The notes beneath the pieces are model-generated. The model had not been told where the DNA came from. It searched no databases and worked only from the letters and a program-made list of their open reading frames with translations. The translations under genes and the position numbers were made by a program. A DNA stretch of 64,000 bases, from the NCBI RefSeq assembly GCF_001411555.2, contig NC_049904.1, positions 33,189,473-33,253,472 on the forward strand. Reading direction: 5' to 3'. Below, in pieces: positions 46,716 to 61,700 of the stretch. The stretch comes from Juglans regia (Eukaryota; Streptophyta; Magnoliopsida; Fagales; Juglandaceae). The first letter of the stretch is position 1. Each line of letters begins with the position of its first letter.

Positions 46716-49700
46716 ATGGGTCGACCCGAACCCTACGTCTTGTTTGCCCAGACCTTCAACCATCCACATCTCGACGAGTACGTTGACGAGGTAACCCACT
46801 CCAGCTTTTTCCGAATTTCGTAGCGTTATATTCTCACATTATAATTTACGACGCAGTTCTTCTGATTCGATTATTTTTTTCTTTTTATTTTTTCAAATTA
46901 TGTGTAGCAACTTTGTTGATTTATTTTTGAATTTCTTACCATGTTTAGCTTATGTCAAACTGCGGCCTATGCTTAAATTGCTATCTAATGAACCACTGTG
47001 CATAGGAAAGTACTCAATACGCTCAGTTTTACTAAGCTGTTGACCATATTATTAGTTGAATGCTGCCTTTTACTAATGCGTTATTCTTATCCAGGTATTG
47101 TTTTCTGAACCTGTCGTAATAACTGCTTGTGAGTTCCTCGAACAAAATGCTTCTTCAGCAGCTCAAGCAGTAACGCTTCTCGGGTGTGTGGCGCTTGTAG
47201 CTTCTTTTAATATTTAATGGTCCCATTTATCAGTTAAACTAAGATGAACTTGATTCAAACTAACAAGCATGTATTGTTTTTGAAATAAAAATCTCAATGG
47301 GATTATGTTAACGTAGTGGTACCATAAATTCTTAGAATAAGAAGTACTAGTTTGATATGTTTTCTGAAAAAATGCTCAGGTTGTGTTCCGCCATTAATAT
47401 ATTGTCACATGGGCGGGTTGGTCTAGACTATTTGGTGATTTTCAATGTCTGATCATATGAAATTTTGCTTAAAAACTTGGGAATATTTGGTTGAATTGAC
47501 AAGCGAAACTCGTGCCATGCTATTATTGGATGATATATAATAGAGATTTTTTTAATACTGACTATTAATCATATCTGTTTCAGGGCTACTTCACCTCCTT
47601 CATTTGCTTTGGAAGTGTTTGTTAAGTGTGAGGCGGAGACAAGGTTTAGGCGCCTCTGCCTGCCTTTTCTGTATTCTCATTCTTCATCAAATGTGCTAGA
47701 AGTGGAGGTAATCTGACCTACGTTCTCCTTGCACTGCTTCATTTGCCAATTTAGTTGAAACCTTGCTGTTGTTCTATTTAACTCTGTGATATGTTTTCTA
47801 TCTGCTTGTTAACTACACACACTTGTAATGTCCTTCAATGGGCTACTTTTACATGATGGAGAAAAGGTACGGAGACTGCCTGAGTGTGCATAAATCTAAT
47901 ATTGAGGAGTTTTGTGAGGAATTCTAAGGGATGACTGGTCCTTCATGTGTAGTAAGTTCCTTTATGAAAATTTAAATTTATCAGCTTTCTAACGTTTAAA
48001 TACTCACCACCATGTGAGAACTTAGAATTATTGTATAATTAAATCTAGATTGAGGTTGGCCACTTGCTTGAGTAGTGTTTATTTTGACAGTTTTTTTCAT
48101 AAATGTTCTCCCCAAAAATATGAATTTTGTGCAGACATGGATGTTTATAAAGTGGAAAATGATTTGTGCAGGCCTTGGGCATGCGAGTCCTGCACAATCC
48201 TTTTGAAAAAAGGTGGGACTCACCATAAAGGTGGATTTTTTGGGTCCAACTTTTTTTTCAAAGGGCCTGCACAAAGCTTGTTGGCCCGAGATGTATTTTG
48301 TGATCAATGTATTATTTTTTCATTTACTTCACTATTGTTGAAAGAAATGTTGGTGGCTGTTGATCAAAATAACATATATAGCAATAAGGTCACTAAAACA
48401 TGTACACAAGCTGTTTGCCTCAAGAAGTTAATTGAAGAACTTTGTTGAGGTATGCATGTGATAGGATTTCCTGTGCTTGTGAGATCTATTTATTATGGAT
48501 TGTACTCCTTGAGAAATGAATAGAAGAAATTCATTGTGGTATGAGTGTGATAAGATTCTGTCCTTCTGAGAATCAATTTCTTGTGGATTAGTCTTTGGGG
48601 CTTACTTCAAATAAGGTTCAATTTGGGCACAAGTCAGATGATCTATCACCTTGTTCATCTATGATTTTGATTCATCTCGATTGTTTTTTAGAGCATATAC
48701 TCTGAAGGTTTGTGTTTGGGTGGATTTAGTTGTATATTGAAGCAGTCAATTATTTTGTCAGGCTGTTGTTACTAATCATCTGGTTGTAAGGGGCAGCTAC
48801 CGCAGTCTAAGTTTGGTTATATATGGAAATACAGCGGAGGATCTGGGGCAGTTCAATATAGAATTTGATGATAACTCGCTGAGAAATTTAGTTAGTTCTG
48901 CTGAGGGAAAGCTGGAAGATCTCCCGTTGGCATTGCACTCAACTAACTTGACAATTGAGGAATCCATATCCTCTTTGAATGCTTTGTCCATTCCAGTTGC
49001 TCCATTGGATATATCAATTGAGCTCAAGCAATTTATACAACTGTTGTTTAAGATTTTGAGGTTGTCGACACTTGGGGATGCAGTACATACAGTCGTAAAG
49101 ACTTTGGTTTCAGCAGCCTCTTCATATGTTACATGTGAGTTGCATGATGCTGCAAACAATGCCAAAAATATTACAAGGGGCAAATCAACAAATTTTAAGG
49201 AGTTGCTCAGCCTTATTGGTGAGGCCAGGGAAGAGCTTCTTGAGCTCTATAAAGTGCAACAGGAAACCGGAAATGGATCTGTTGACTTGTTGGCTGGATG
49301 CACTTTTGTTGATTTTGAGGCTGATTTGGTTAATTCCAAAGAGTTGGTGGATTTGTACAGCAACTACTTCAATTTTAGCAGCAACTCCTCAAATTTTGGA
49401 CATCATGATCTTTCACAGGTGATTTAAGTACAATCTTCTTCACTCATATATTACACCATGTAGTTACATCTAATTAACATAACAAATAGAACCAGAAAAA
49501 GGGATAAAGAACATACACTCTCTACCTCCCTCTCCTCTCTATCAACTTGTTCTGATATTTAATCCTATCTGTTCTGATCTCTTATCTCGAATTCAGAAAG
49601 AAAATGTACTTCTGGGGTTGAGTGTGGCTCTCTTCTTGTGCTCCAGTAGAGAGAGCTGCTTTCACTTTGTAAATAGTGGGGGATTGGAGCATCTTGTACA

Positions 49701-52700
49701 CATTTTTGGCTGTGACAAGCCAAATTCCATCACCATCACGTTGCTACTACTAGGCGTTGTCGAGCGGGCTACTCAATTTTCAATTGGATGCGAGGGATTT
49801 TTTGGTTGGTGGCCTCGGGAAGATGAAAATGTCCCATCTGGTATTAGTGAAGGTTATAGTCAATTGTTGAAGTTGTTGTTGTTGCAAAAACCACGTCATG
49901 ATGTTGCTTCTCTTGCAACTTATGTCCTCCACCGTTTACGATTTTATGAAGTTGCTTCGAGATATGAGGTATGCTTTGAGGTTTGCGAGCTTGTGTTTTT
50001 GTCGGTGTGTCTCCATAACTTATTTATTGGTATCTTGAGGTAATTTCTCTCTTTTCCAGTGTGCAGTTCTGTCTGTTTTGGAAGGTCTCTCAGCTGTTGG
50101 TAGGGTTACAAGAGATACCTTGAACATGCTTATCAGTGCTAAATCTGAACTTAAGAGGCTCCTGGTCAGTGGAATGTTTTATTGCATTTGTTTCTGTTAG
50201 TATCTGAGACATGCAGTAGTCAGTACCTTTGCATTCCAAAATTCCGTAGTTTTGTAATTTAAATTCTTGTCTACGTTTATTGACAATTATTAATGCAGAT
50301 GCTGATTAATTACTTATAAAAAAATGCAGAAGTTGATAAATTCACATGGCCTAAATGAAGACCCCTCTCCAGTGGCTTGTGCAAGCAGATCACTGATTCT
50401 TGGTCAAACAGAAGGATTATTGTCGTATAAAGCAACCAATAGCTTGATTGCTTCATCAAATTGTTGTTTTTCAATTTCAGATATTGACTCACATTTGCTA
50501 GAACTTATCAAGGTATATCAGTGCACTAGTTCTTCATCTCAAGCAGATCTTGGATATGCATCTACTTATGAATGCATGTTTGTACATGTGTACTTGTGTA
50601 TGTACAAGTGTGAGCGTACTTAAATGTGTGGATATATGTACAATATATTTTTTTGAAAAGTTTTTGAAATTTATTAGAAACCAAATGGTATGCCCAAGTA
50701 CACAGGAAGTGTACAAGAAAACTACCTTATCAAAAGGGAAAGAAAAAACCACCAAACTATGCCCTAAACCCACCATGTCCCATCCCACAAAACCAACTAC
50801 CCCTGCAGATATTATACAACACCAAACACCACAAGCTATGTAATGAACTCCCTATAAGGCCCGGAAAAGCACCACAAACTCCTTACACAAAGCAAAATTA
50901 GAACTGAGGACACCCTTGATCAAGCATAGAACACTTCATGGTGTGGCCTTGATATGCTCTCAATCAATCCTCGCTTTAGCTCTACTACAACTCGTACTCC
51001 AACAGTCAAATTAATGGAGGAAAGCCTTCTTAACTCTCTACTACACCAGAAGTATACAAGAGAACCCCTATTCAGGAGAATAGTTGTTTTTATAAATTTC
51101 AATTTGTTATTGATTGATGGAACCTTTATTCTCCAATTTGTGAGTGGAATTTTGACGTGCAATCAATTATATCTTTAAATGGCCATGAGAAATTCTTGGC
51201 GATACTAATATCGAGCATGTTTTTGTGGAAGCAGGAAAGGGGATTTCTCCCTTTGTCAGCTGCTTTGTTGTCATCATCAGTATTGCGGTCTGAAGTTGGA
51301 CCTGCCATGGACGTATTTGTGGATATTGCATCGTCAATTGAGGCCATAATCTTTTCACTTCTATTTTGTCGCTCAGGTTTTGTTAGTGTACGTGTTATAT
51401 TTATTAATCTGACTTGCAACTTTTGTGTTTCTAATTATGTGTTTTTATTTTTCAGGCTTAATATTTCTGCTAAATCATCCTGAACTTTCAGCTACAATAA
51501 TTAATGCCCTACGGGGTGGGGATGACTTGAATAAGGAAGAGTTTCTTCCTCTTCGGTATGCATCTGTTTTAATATCCAAGGGTTTCTTTTGCAGCCCTCA
51601 GGAAGTTGGCATGATTGTCGGGGTGCATTTGAGGGTGGTTAGTTCAATTCTTGATTAAACCTACAATTTCGCTGTCCTGTTTCTTGTTTTTTCTGATTCT
51701 ATTACAGGATTGTTGCCAAGTATAGTGGTTTTTTAATGCTCTGGTGCAGGTTAATGCCATAGATCGTTTACTTACATCAACTCCACACTCAGAAGAATTT
51801 TTATGGCTTTTGTGGGAACTTTGTGGCCTATCTAGGTAAGACAGATTCCGTCCTTTGTAAATTTTCAATTTTTAAACCACTTTAATGGTTTGACTTGGAT
51901 TTCTTTAAATGATTTGCAGGTCTGACTGTGGACGCCAGGCTCTGCTGGCTCTTGGATATTTTCCAGAGGTAGAGATGAGCATGCTATCTTAAGTTATTCA
52001 TTGTGGCATTTAGAAGTCTTACTGTAGTTCCATTGATGCAGTCACCACTGTACAAGAGATGAACTAGCATCATATAATATTTTCAGGGTTATTTGATGAT
52101 TGTATTGTGATTGATTTGCCAGATACTTCCCTTGTGCTGAGATATATTTATCAAATTTTCTAAATACTTCAGGTATATCATATCAGATGACATAGGTTTT
52201 AATTTGTTTGATATGATATAATTTTCGGGTGCTAGTAAAAGATTAGATGTTAATGAGTTGTCTTTAAGAAGGGATTCAAACCCAGGTCTTTGCTATGATT
52301 TCTTTGAGGCTTGGACACATAACCTAGGTGGAATATTTAGTTAGCAGTAACCCTCTCAACACTGGTGCAATTTATCAAGGTAAATAGTTGATAATGCTCT
52401 TGAACCAGTTATCACAACATTATTTTCAATTGTATGTAAACATGTTTTTCATTGCAGAGAATCTTGTTAGATGGCTACATACTTTAGTAATATTCCGTAA
52501 CGCTTTATAATTATCATTTTTGTAGGCTGTTTCAGTTTTAATTGAAGCACTACATTCTGTCAAGGAATTGGAGCCAGATGCCAAGATTAGTGGTAGTCCA
52601 TTTACTCTGCTATTTTTTTTTTTTTTTTCCTGCTTTAATCTTGAAATAAGAGATAGTACTAATAAGGCATACTTTTCTCTTGAAAGGACCAATAAGTTGT

Positions 52701-55700
52701 AAAACAAGTTAATTGGGAAAATTAGTTAATAGTAAGAATTTTTTTCTAGCAAGTTCAACCACTCTATGAATACAGTGTTATATACCAGGTTGCAATTAAG
52801 TTTCCTGTCTACCTAGGCTATGCCTTCTGCATTTTTTTTTTGTACAAATTTTTTCGATCACTGGTAAAAGAATATTAATGTTTTAAGTGCATAGAAAACT
52901 TAAGAATAGATCAGTCAAATGAATTGAAGAGTAAATTTTGATTGATTAAATTTATCAAATTAATGTGTTCTGTTGGACGAGTGTAAACTCAGTTAACATC
53001 TCAAACAACTATAGCCAATGCACAAGTTGTGTGCTGGTGTCATAAAAATTGAGTTCAGCATGCATAATTCATCTAATGAGGTTTCTTTTTGATAGGTTAA
53101 TGCTGTTATAGATATTTAAAATTACTGTTGGTCAGTCAGTCAGTGTTTCATATATTCGTTTGAGTAGTTTTTTTTTAAAGCTTTATGTCTGGTTAATGGT
53201 TTGAAATTAAAATAGAACAAGTTATTGTATTAAAAAAATTGAACGAGAAAACAAATGTAGTATAAAACACTTTCCGTTGGGATGTTCAAACTTGTTGAAA
53301 TGACAATGGAATTTTGGATATCCAGGTGCTGTACCCCTAAATCTTGCAATTTCTCACTCTGCTGCTGAGATTCTTGAAGTCATTGTTACTGATTCAACGG
53401 CATTGTCTCTATGTTCTTGGATTGGACATGCTTTAGAGATCCATAGGGCTCTACTTTCCTCTTCTCCAGGGTCAAATAGAAAAGATGCTCCTACACGGCT
53501 GTTGGAATTGATAGATGCTGGTGTTGTTTATCATAAGAATGGGGCGGCTGGTCTTCTTCGGTATGCTGCTGTATTAGCTTCTGGAGGAGATGCCCATGCC
53601 CCCTTAACTTCAAACACCGTTCTTGTGTCAGATCTGGCTGATGGTGAGAATGCTGTTGGAGATTCTTCCAGCGGTTTTGATGTCAATGCTATGGAGACTC
53701 TTGGAAAATATATTTCTGAGAAGTCTTTTGACGGTGTTATGCTGCGTGACTCTTCTGTGGCACAGTTGACAACAACATTTCGAATTTTGGCATTTATTTC
53801 GGAGAACTCAGTATGTAATTGTCTGTATATTACTTATGTGAAAATTGTATTATTGACTTGGCTCATTTTAGTTCTTTTGGCTTAGACTGTTGCTGCTGCA
53901 ATGTATGATGAAGGTGCCACAACGGTTATCTATGCTGTTCTGGTTAGTTGCAGGTTCATGCTGGAGAGGTCCTCAAACAATTATGGTAAGTTTGTTTTTA
54001 TTGTTTTTAGTGGTTTACTCTGTTGGATACTTTTTTTTGATAAGTAAGAAAAGATGTTATTAATACACGTAAATAGGCAGAGCTCGAGTACACAAGGAGT
54101 AAACAAAGAAAGCCTAATTACAAGCTAAGTGCTGCGAAAAGCAGCATAGAAGTCGTTAAAAGATGTTCCGTTTAATACAATAGAAAAAGCCCAAAGTAGC
54201 AAGGTATGATAAGAAAAGTCCCTAAATCCTTCCGGTGTGCGCTCCTTGTCCTTGAAACAACGACTATTCCTCGCATTCCATGTGCACTGCATTAGGCAAA
54301 GAGGCACCATTTTCCAAACAACCGCGATCTGCCTGTTGCCTTGGATTCCTCTCCAGCATGCCAATAACTCTATCACCCTTCTAGGCATTAACCATGCCAT
54401 ACCAAGCCTTGTGAAAATTTCATCCCATAAAGCCATAACTACGTCACAATGAAGAAGTAGGTGATCTACTGATTCACTGTCATGTTTGCCCATGAAGCAC
54501 CAATCTATTAAGTAGAGGCCACGCCTTCTCAATTTGTTGATAGTCAAAATTTTCCTGTGAGATGTTAGCCAACCAAAGAAGGTCACTTTGAAGGGAGCAT
54601 TACTCCTCCATATGCACATCTAAGGGAATGCTTTTTTTTTTTTTTTGGGGGGGGTGCGTAATACCTTATAGAAAGGATTGGCTTGAGAAGTTTTTGTTCC
54701 CTGTAGATGTCCAAAGCAAACGATCCTCTCCATCTGCATGGAAGTTCAGCGCGTATTACGCGCTGTAGAAATCAACAATATCTCCCATTTCCCAGTCCTG
54801 TGCCACTCTAATAAATCTCATTGACAATTAAGTGGAGTCAGAGGAGAAGGCCATATTATCAGCAACTGCGGTGTCCCTATCGAACGCAATCATGAAAAGA
54901 GGGAGAAAAGTGATATTCAAAGCAACATCGCCACACCAAGTGTCGTGCCAAAATCTGACTTGTGTGCCCATACCACCGCGAACTTGCAGTTAGCAAGTAA
55001 GTCTTCCCAGCCATTGCAAATAAATTTCCACACCCCCGCGCCATGGGCCCCTCTTACTTCATTAGAGCACCAGCCTCCCTAAATGCCCCCATATTTAACG
55101 TTGATAATTTTCCTCCAAAGGGCATCTCTTTCCCTATGATATTGTCATAACCATTTTCCTAGGAGAGCCTTGTTGAAAGTTCTCAATTTACGAACCCCAA
55201 TCCACCGTTGGACAAAGGTGTGCATACCTTATCCCACTTGATCAAAAGGAATTTTTTCACGTCCTCAAAATTGCCCCATAGGAAATCACGAAAAATCCTC
55301 TCCAATTTATGCACCACACCTGCAGGCAAGGGAAATAAAGATAGTAAGTATGTGGGGAGATTGGAGAGTGTGCTCTTAATTAAAGTGATTCTGCCACCTT
55401 TGGACAAGTAAAGTCTATTCCAATCCGCTAGTTTGCATTCGATCTTCTCAACAATCCCATCCCACATTGCCTTGGATTTATGAGGGGCTCCTAGAGAGAG
55501 TCCAAGGTACTTCATTGGCAAGGATGACACCTTGCAACCCAAAATGGCAGCCACGTTGCTTAAGTTATTAACCGAGCCAACTTGAATGATTTCAGATTTT
55601 GATAGATTCACCTTGACACCGGAGACAGCTCCAAAGCAAAGCAAGAGGGCTCTCAGGGAGCAAATCTGATCGGGTCTGGCTCACAAAAAATCAGCATGTT

Positions 55701-58700
55701 GTCAGCAAAAAGTAGATGAGAGATTGAGGCCTCGTTTGTTTTTTGAGATTAGATGAGATAAGTTGAGATGAAAGTTGAAAGTTGAATAAAATACTGTTAG
55801 AATATATATTTTTAATATTATTTTTATTTTGAAATTTGAAAAAGTGGAATTGAGATTTGAAAAAATTGAATTGTTTATTATATTTTGTGTGAAAATTTCT
55901 AATAATTAGATGAGATGAGTTGAAATGAATTGTGAAAACAAATGAGCCCTGATAGACTACCATGTGAGGAGCTGCCTACAGAGAACCCTGAGATGAAGCC
56001 CCTATGCGCCATCCCTTTCAACATTCTACTCAGAACGTCCATTACTAAAATGAATAGGAGAGGGGATAAAGGGTCCCCTTGCCTTAAGCCCCAAGAACTA
56101 TTGAAGAAGCCTTTAGGAGTGCCGTTAACCAAAACAGAGAATCTAACTGTTGTGATACAATGTTTCATCCACTGGCACCACCTTTCCCCAAAGCCGTACC
56201 TGCCAAGTATATACACCAAGAAATCCCAATTTACATGATCAAAAGTTTTCTCCATATCCAATTTGCATAGGATACCTGGAATGCTGGCTCCGACTCTACT
56301 GTCAAAGCATTCATTAGCAATGAGGACCAAGTCTAGTATTTGCCTTCCTTTTACAAAGGTGTTTTGGGACGTCAAGATGATCTTCCCCATGACTGCGCTC
56401 AACCGCTGGGCTAACACTTTGGAGATGATTTTGTAAACCTTACTCACCAAACTTATGGGACGAAAATCTTGCACCTCCACCGACCTTGCCCTTTTCAGAA
56501 TAAGGGTGCTAAATGAAGCATTGAGGCTTTTCTCAAATTTCATTAATGAGTGAAATTCAAGAAAGACCTTCATGATGTCCTCCTTGACAATGTCTGAACT
56601 AGCCTGGAAGAAAGCCATTGTGAAACCATCTGAACCCGGGGCCTTGTCTTTTTCTATCCTCTTTAACACTTTAAGCACCTCATTTTCTTCAAACGGTCTC
56701 TCCAAGCAAGCTGCACTTGGTGGATCAATAGAATCGAAAATCAGCCCATCGACCTTGGGCCTCCAATGATGTTGCTCCTTTAGGAGCTGGTCATAATAGT
56801 GGACAATGTGATCCTTTATAGCTACTTTGTCTGAAAGAACCCTCCCTTCCGAATGAAGAACCTCGATGGCGTTGGTTCTTCGATGGGAATTAGCTATTCG
56901 ATGAAAAAACTTTGTGCTCTTATCCTCTTCCTTCAACCAAAGGACCCGAGATTTTTGTCTCCTGGATAACTCCTCCATGAGTGTATTTTTTCCAGCTTAG
57001 CTACTACAACAATTTTCCTTGCCTTCTCATCAACCGGGAGGGCCTATTCACCTCTTTTTCCTCAAAATGCTGCAATTCCTGAAAAAGGTTATTCCTTTGG
57101 TCATTTAAGTTCCCGAAAACTTAGCCCCAAGGGGTTGACCCAAGTGGTGAAAGTCTTAGTTTTGAGGTATCACTCCCTTCAAGGTCTAAGATTTAACACC
57201 TCATGGGTGCAAACAATCCTTTGGGGCCACACCTTTTGGTGAAAAGCTAGCGATTTAACCAGTTCCATATAGTGTTACTTCCGAGGGTGTGGTGCACGGG
57301 ATCGGGGTTTACTCTGCATGGGTAGGTCCGAAGGGCCCTGCCTTGGAGATGTTCCTCGACATAAAAAAAAAGTTTCCAAAAACTTTCGTATTCCAATTTC
57401 TCAGGTCATTTTTCATGGCTTTAAGTTTCTCGGCTATAACAAAACTGGGAGTACTCGAGATCTGATATTAGGACCACCACGATCTAATCTTATCCGTAAA
57501 CTCCTCTACCTTCAACCACATATTTTCAAATTTAAAGTATCTCCGCCTCTCAAGGAGGCCCCCACAATCCAATAAGAGTGGGAAGTGGTCCGAGCAAAGT
57601 CTGGGGAGGCATTTTTGGCATAGGTTGGGAAAGTGTGCCTCCCAAGAAAGGGAGACAATGAATCTGTCTAGCCTAGACCATACCCTCCCATTAGACCAAG
57701 TGTAGTCGCCCCCAGCTAGAGGTAGGTCAATCAAATCCAGCTCGAAAATTAAAGCTGAAAAGTCGGCCAAAGCTTACCTCGAGGTAGAAGCCCCTGACCT
57801 TTCATTCAAAAACCGAGTGATGTTAAAATCACCTCCGATGCACCACGGGCCATCCCACTTGCTACACAAACTAGCGATCTCATCCCAAAGAAGCTTTCTA
57901 TTGTTGTCATCGTTAGGCCCGTAAACTCCTACAAATCCCCATCCATAACCATCATCCAAACTTGTGAGAGAATATGCTAACGCAAACTCTCCAATAAACT
58001 CCTCCACCAAATCAACTATTCTCTTGTCCCACATCACTATGATGCCCCGTGAAGCGCCCTTTGAAGCAATGCTAGTCCATCCCGCATAAGGACAGTTCCA
58101 TAAACTACTTATTATCTTCTTGTTAACGTACTTCAATTTAGTCTCCTGCAAACAAATAATGACTGCCTTTTAATCCCCTATTAAGTTCTTCACTCTAAGG
58201 CGTTTGTTCGAGTTATTCAAACTCCGAACATTCCATGAAAGGATCTTGGGCTTCATGGGTCACCTAGGTTTGCCCTATCATTATACCTCCCCCTGCTAGC
58301 GCTTCCTTCCCTTGTTTCATAATTTATGGAACAAGATAGCCTCTTATGCTCCCTTTCTTTTTTAGAAGCAGATCTAACTATGAGGGGCTGTCTTGCTTCA
58401 ATGGCCGTAAGTAGCGCTTTAAATTGATCCTCGAATCCTTCACAGGAGATCCCTATTCAGTGTCGGATTTCATTGACCTTCTTTAGTACCCAATTTGACT
58501 ATGGATCAGTCCACATAAGTAGGGGTGATCTCGGTCCGGTCCGGTCTTAGGCGGTTTTGTGGACTGGACCGGACCTATTTGGTCCAGAGATTTTCCACCC
58601 TGGACCGGACCGAGTAATGTATAGGACCGGTCCGGTCGGTCCATTCGATCTGGACCATGCCCAAAATGGGCCATTCAACCCATCTAAATCTAGTTTTTTT

Positions 58701-61700
58701 GGGCCAAATTTCAATTATTTTCGGCCCACTTTAAATTTTGTAGATTTTTTAGCTAACAATACTAAAAAAGAACTTAATCTTGAAAAATACAATGATAAAA
58801 GAAAACTAATCTATATAAAAAACTAGAAAAAAAAAATACGAAAGTTATTATAAATTACAAATTACAATCCAAAACTTAACAACTTAACATATAATGGGTG
58901 CATGGCATGAAGACCATATTTTCCAGCAATATGAAGATGTTCCTGCATAGAAAGAGATAGAGAGAGTATAGAGGAATTAGTCGTAATGAAACTCCATGTT
59001 TATCCATTCATTTGTTTTCTTAAAAACCCAAATCTTTTCATAATTATACTATCACACCATATCAAAATAAAATGAAAAAGGCGTAAACATCAGTATAGTT
59101 ATTATAACTTATAATAGTTATATAGTTAGTATAATATAATACTTATAGTATAATATAATACTTATATTATACTAAATAACTATAGACTATACCCATACTA
59201 ATAGTAATAGTAATACTATATATTATACTAATAGTGATATTAATATTATATATAGTTATAGACTTATTAGTAACATATTAAGTTAACTATACTATTAGTC
59301 TGTTATACATATATTATACTACAATTCTTATAATATATTAATATATACCAATCTTGGAATATATATTATATAATAATACATTGATTCTAAATTATTACTA
59401 ATACTATATACTGTATTATGCTATAACTCTCATATTATATTAATATATACTAATACTTCTTATCAAAAAAATTATATTAATATATATTATATACTAATAC
59501 TATATATTATACTATTATAGTGTTACTGTTACTACTACATATAGACTTAATAGTGTCTGTATATATATACAAAAACTCTATATGCAGTTATTTTTGCATA
59601 CTCTTTGCACACTCTACTAATGTGTTTGGCCGTGTCACTTTTTTTAATGTAAAATAACTGTTTTGGCTAATTACATCAGTGAAGTACGCAAAGAGTCCAC
59701 AAAAGTGACTGTATGTAGCAGAACTCAAATATATATTATAATGATATAGTGATACTAATATTATATATTATATAATAATACATTAATACTATAGACTTAT
59801 AATGATTAGTTATTATGAATCATGATTAGTATAACTATATAATAGTATCAGTATTAGACTATTAGTAATATAGTATAGCTATATATTAGTAATATTAGTT
59901 ATAGTGATTTAGTATAAGATATAACTATATTAGTATAAGTATAACTATAGTCTATATTAGACTATTAGTATTTTTTTTTTATACCATATTAGAGTCTAGA
60001 GTCTAGAGTCTAGACTATTAATATAATACTTGTATTAGTATAAATATTACTATTAGTATAAAATTATAAATATTAGTATTAGTTAATAATTACTTAATGG
60101 TGAGTTAGTGATATGATTAGGTTAAATGAAAATTATATAATTAGTATATATAAATTATAAAATATATATTTTTTTTAATTTTCATTCAGTCTGGTCCGGT
60201 CTGGTCCGGTTCGGGGTGAAAAACCCCTGGACCGTGGACTGGACCGAATGAATTTGGTCAAATTTGGACCAAGACCGACCGGTCAGTTTTTCTGGTCCGG
60301 ACCGTCTGATTCTCACCCCTACACATAAACACTGGAGTTAGAGAACAAATAGGACTAGAGTCATCCCTGGGGTCCCCCAGTTCAGAAAAGGGAACAATAT
60401 CTCCGGACGCTTTGCAAGCCAAGTATAAATCTGACCTAATTGATGGCTCGTTGTTTGAGAGTGCCTCATCTTTAGAAATAGTCTCCTATTCTTCTTCCAC
60501 CGTACATAGAACCCTGGAAGGGATCTCAGTTGTTGCCATCATGAGTGGTCCCTTGCAAGAGGGTCCTGGGCCCTAGGTTGCTGCCACCGTTGAGTGAGGA
60601 TCATGGGTCTTGGAGGGAGCCTCTAGAGGTTGTGAGAGTTGGAGTCCAGTGGGGGCTTCGACATGAGACAGCCCAGGTGAGGCTTCCACCTCATCGCGGC
60701 TGTTTACTCCCTCCAAGGCTGAGAGATGGTCCAAGTTACAAACTGTGGGGACGCCTGAGGAGGATGGCCCACTCTATGTCGACGACGAGCTTCCGATGGC
60801 TTGAGAATAGGTGGCAACTTCATTTTGGGCCAACCCTAAGAGCGTTGTCGCCACCGTGTCCTTTAGGAGCTCTTTGTTTGGGCCACTAGGGTCATAGGGG
60901 GTCGTCGGCGTTTTCTGTGATGCTGGAGGGGTAGTTGACGTGGTGGCCAGTGGGTTTGGGGCTCTCGAGCCCGAGGTGGATGAGACTCGGGCCAGAGATG
61001 AGTTCGTTGCCCACCAAACAAAGTTGGTGGGCCTAATCGATTCTCCACACTTTGCAGGCCCAACCTGTGTTGGTGGATGAGAGTCAAGCCCCTTTTTGCT
61101 TAGGCCTCGTCTAGCGGGCGCTCCACAGCCTCTACCTAAAGTCTCCATAGCCCTTACCAAATTCACCTCGGGCTCTCTCTTCTTCGCAGGCTCCTCATTT
61201 TGCACAAGCCCACTGCCTTGGCCCATAACCTCTCGTAAGCCCAAGTCCACTTTCCTCATCAGTGCAAAGATCTCCTTAGATATGCCTGACAAATGGCCTC
61301 TGACAGCCCACAACGCCCCTTCTAAATCTCCCATTGTTGCACCAGAAACAGAGGCTCCCCTACCACCCATGTCAGAGGTAGGCTTGCTGTTGTGATTTCC
61401 TTCATTGCCAAGCCGTGTATCCTTCACCTGAGCCCTGTCGGCCACCACGGCAGAGTCATTCCTTGTCGGCAAACTCAGAACCGAGGTGTAGGTGGCGCCT
61501 TTGGAGGGTAGAAATCTCTCTGCCTCCATGTCCCTAGCTGTCTTCCTTCCCTTTTGGAAGCTAGCAATTTTTCCGAGGTGGTAAGCAAAATCCTCCCAAC
61601 CACTGCCCTTCAAGCCTTTAGGGACAATCCCATCCACAAGTTGCCAAGTGTAAGTAGGGCTGTAAAAATAAACCGGAGAGCCGGAAAACCGGCTTGGACC

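Larger units (their letters stand above)
54125..58256 (-). pseudogene. LINE ORF2, inactivated by stops, frameshifts and nested insertions
   Basis: The minus-strand ATG at 58254-58256 opens [19 protein letters not shown] (endonuclease block 1), with a stop soon after. Endonuclease runs 57468-58151 ([23 protein letters not shown]). A SINE splits the linker. RT runs 55953-56978 ([30 protein letters not shown]), is cut by a MITE, and resumes with [11 protein letters not shown], where the second catalytic Asp is Asn (codon 55698-55700). RT end and zf-RVT follow at 55183-55644 and 54125-54619 ([18 protein letters not shown], first Cys pair damaged). Confidence 0.88.

Noticed and set aside
48050..48448. 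132-codon plus-strand frame in VIR intron 3
   Set aside because: Runs through the hairpin repeat, is not similar to VIR, and conserved VIR exons 3 and 4 join in frame without it.
60774..61637. 287-codon minus frame as a novel proline-rich host protein
   Set aside because: Placed inside the LINE composite in the ORF1 position and flanked by LINE sequence on both sides of nested elements.
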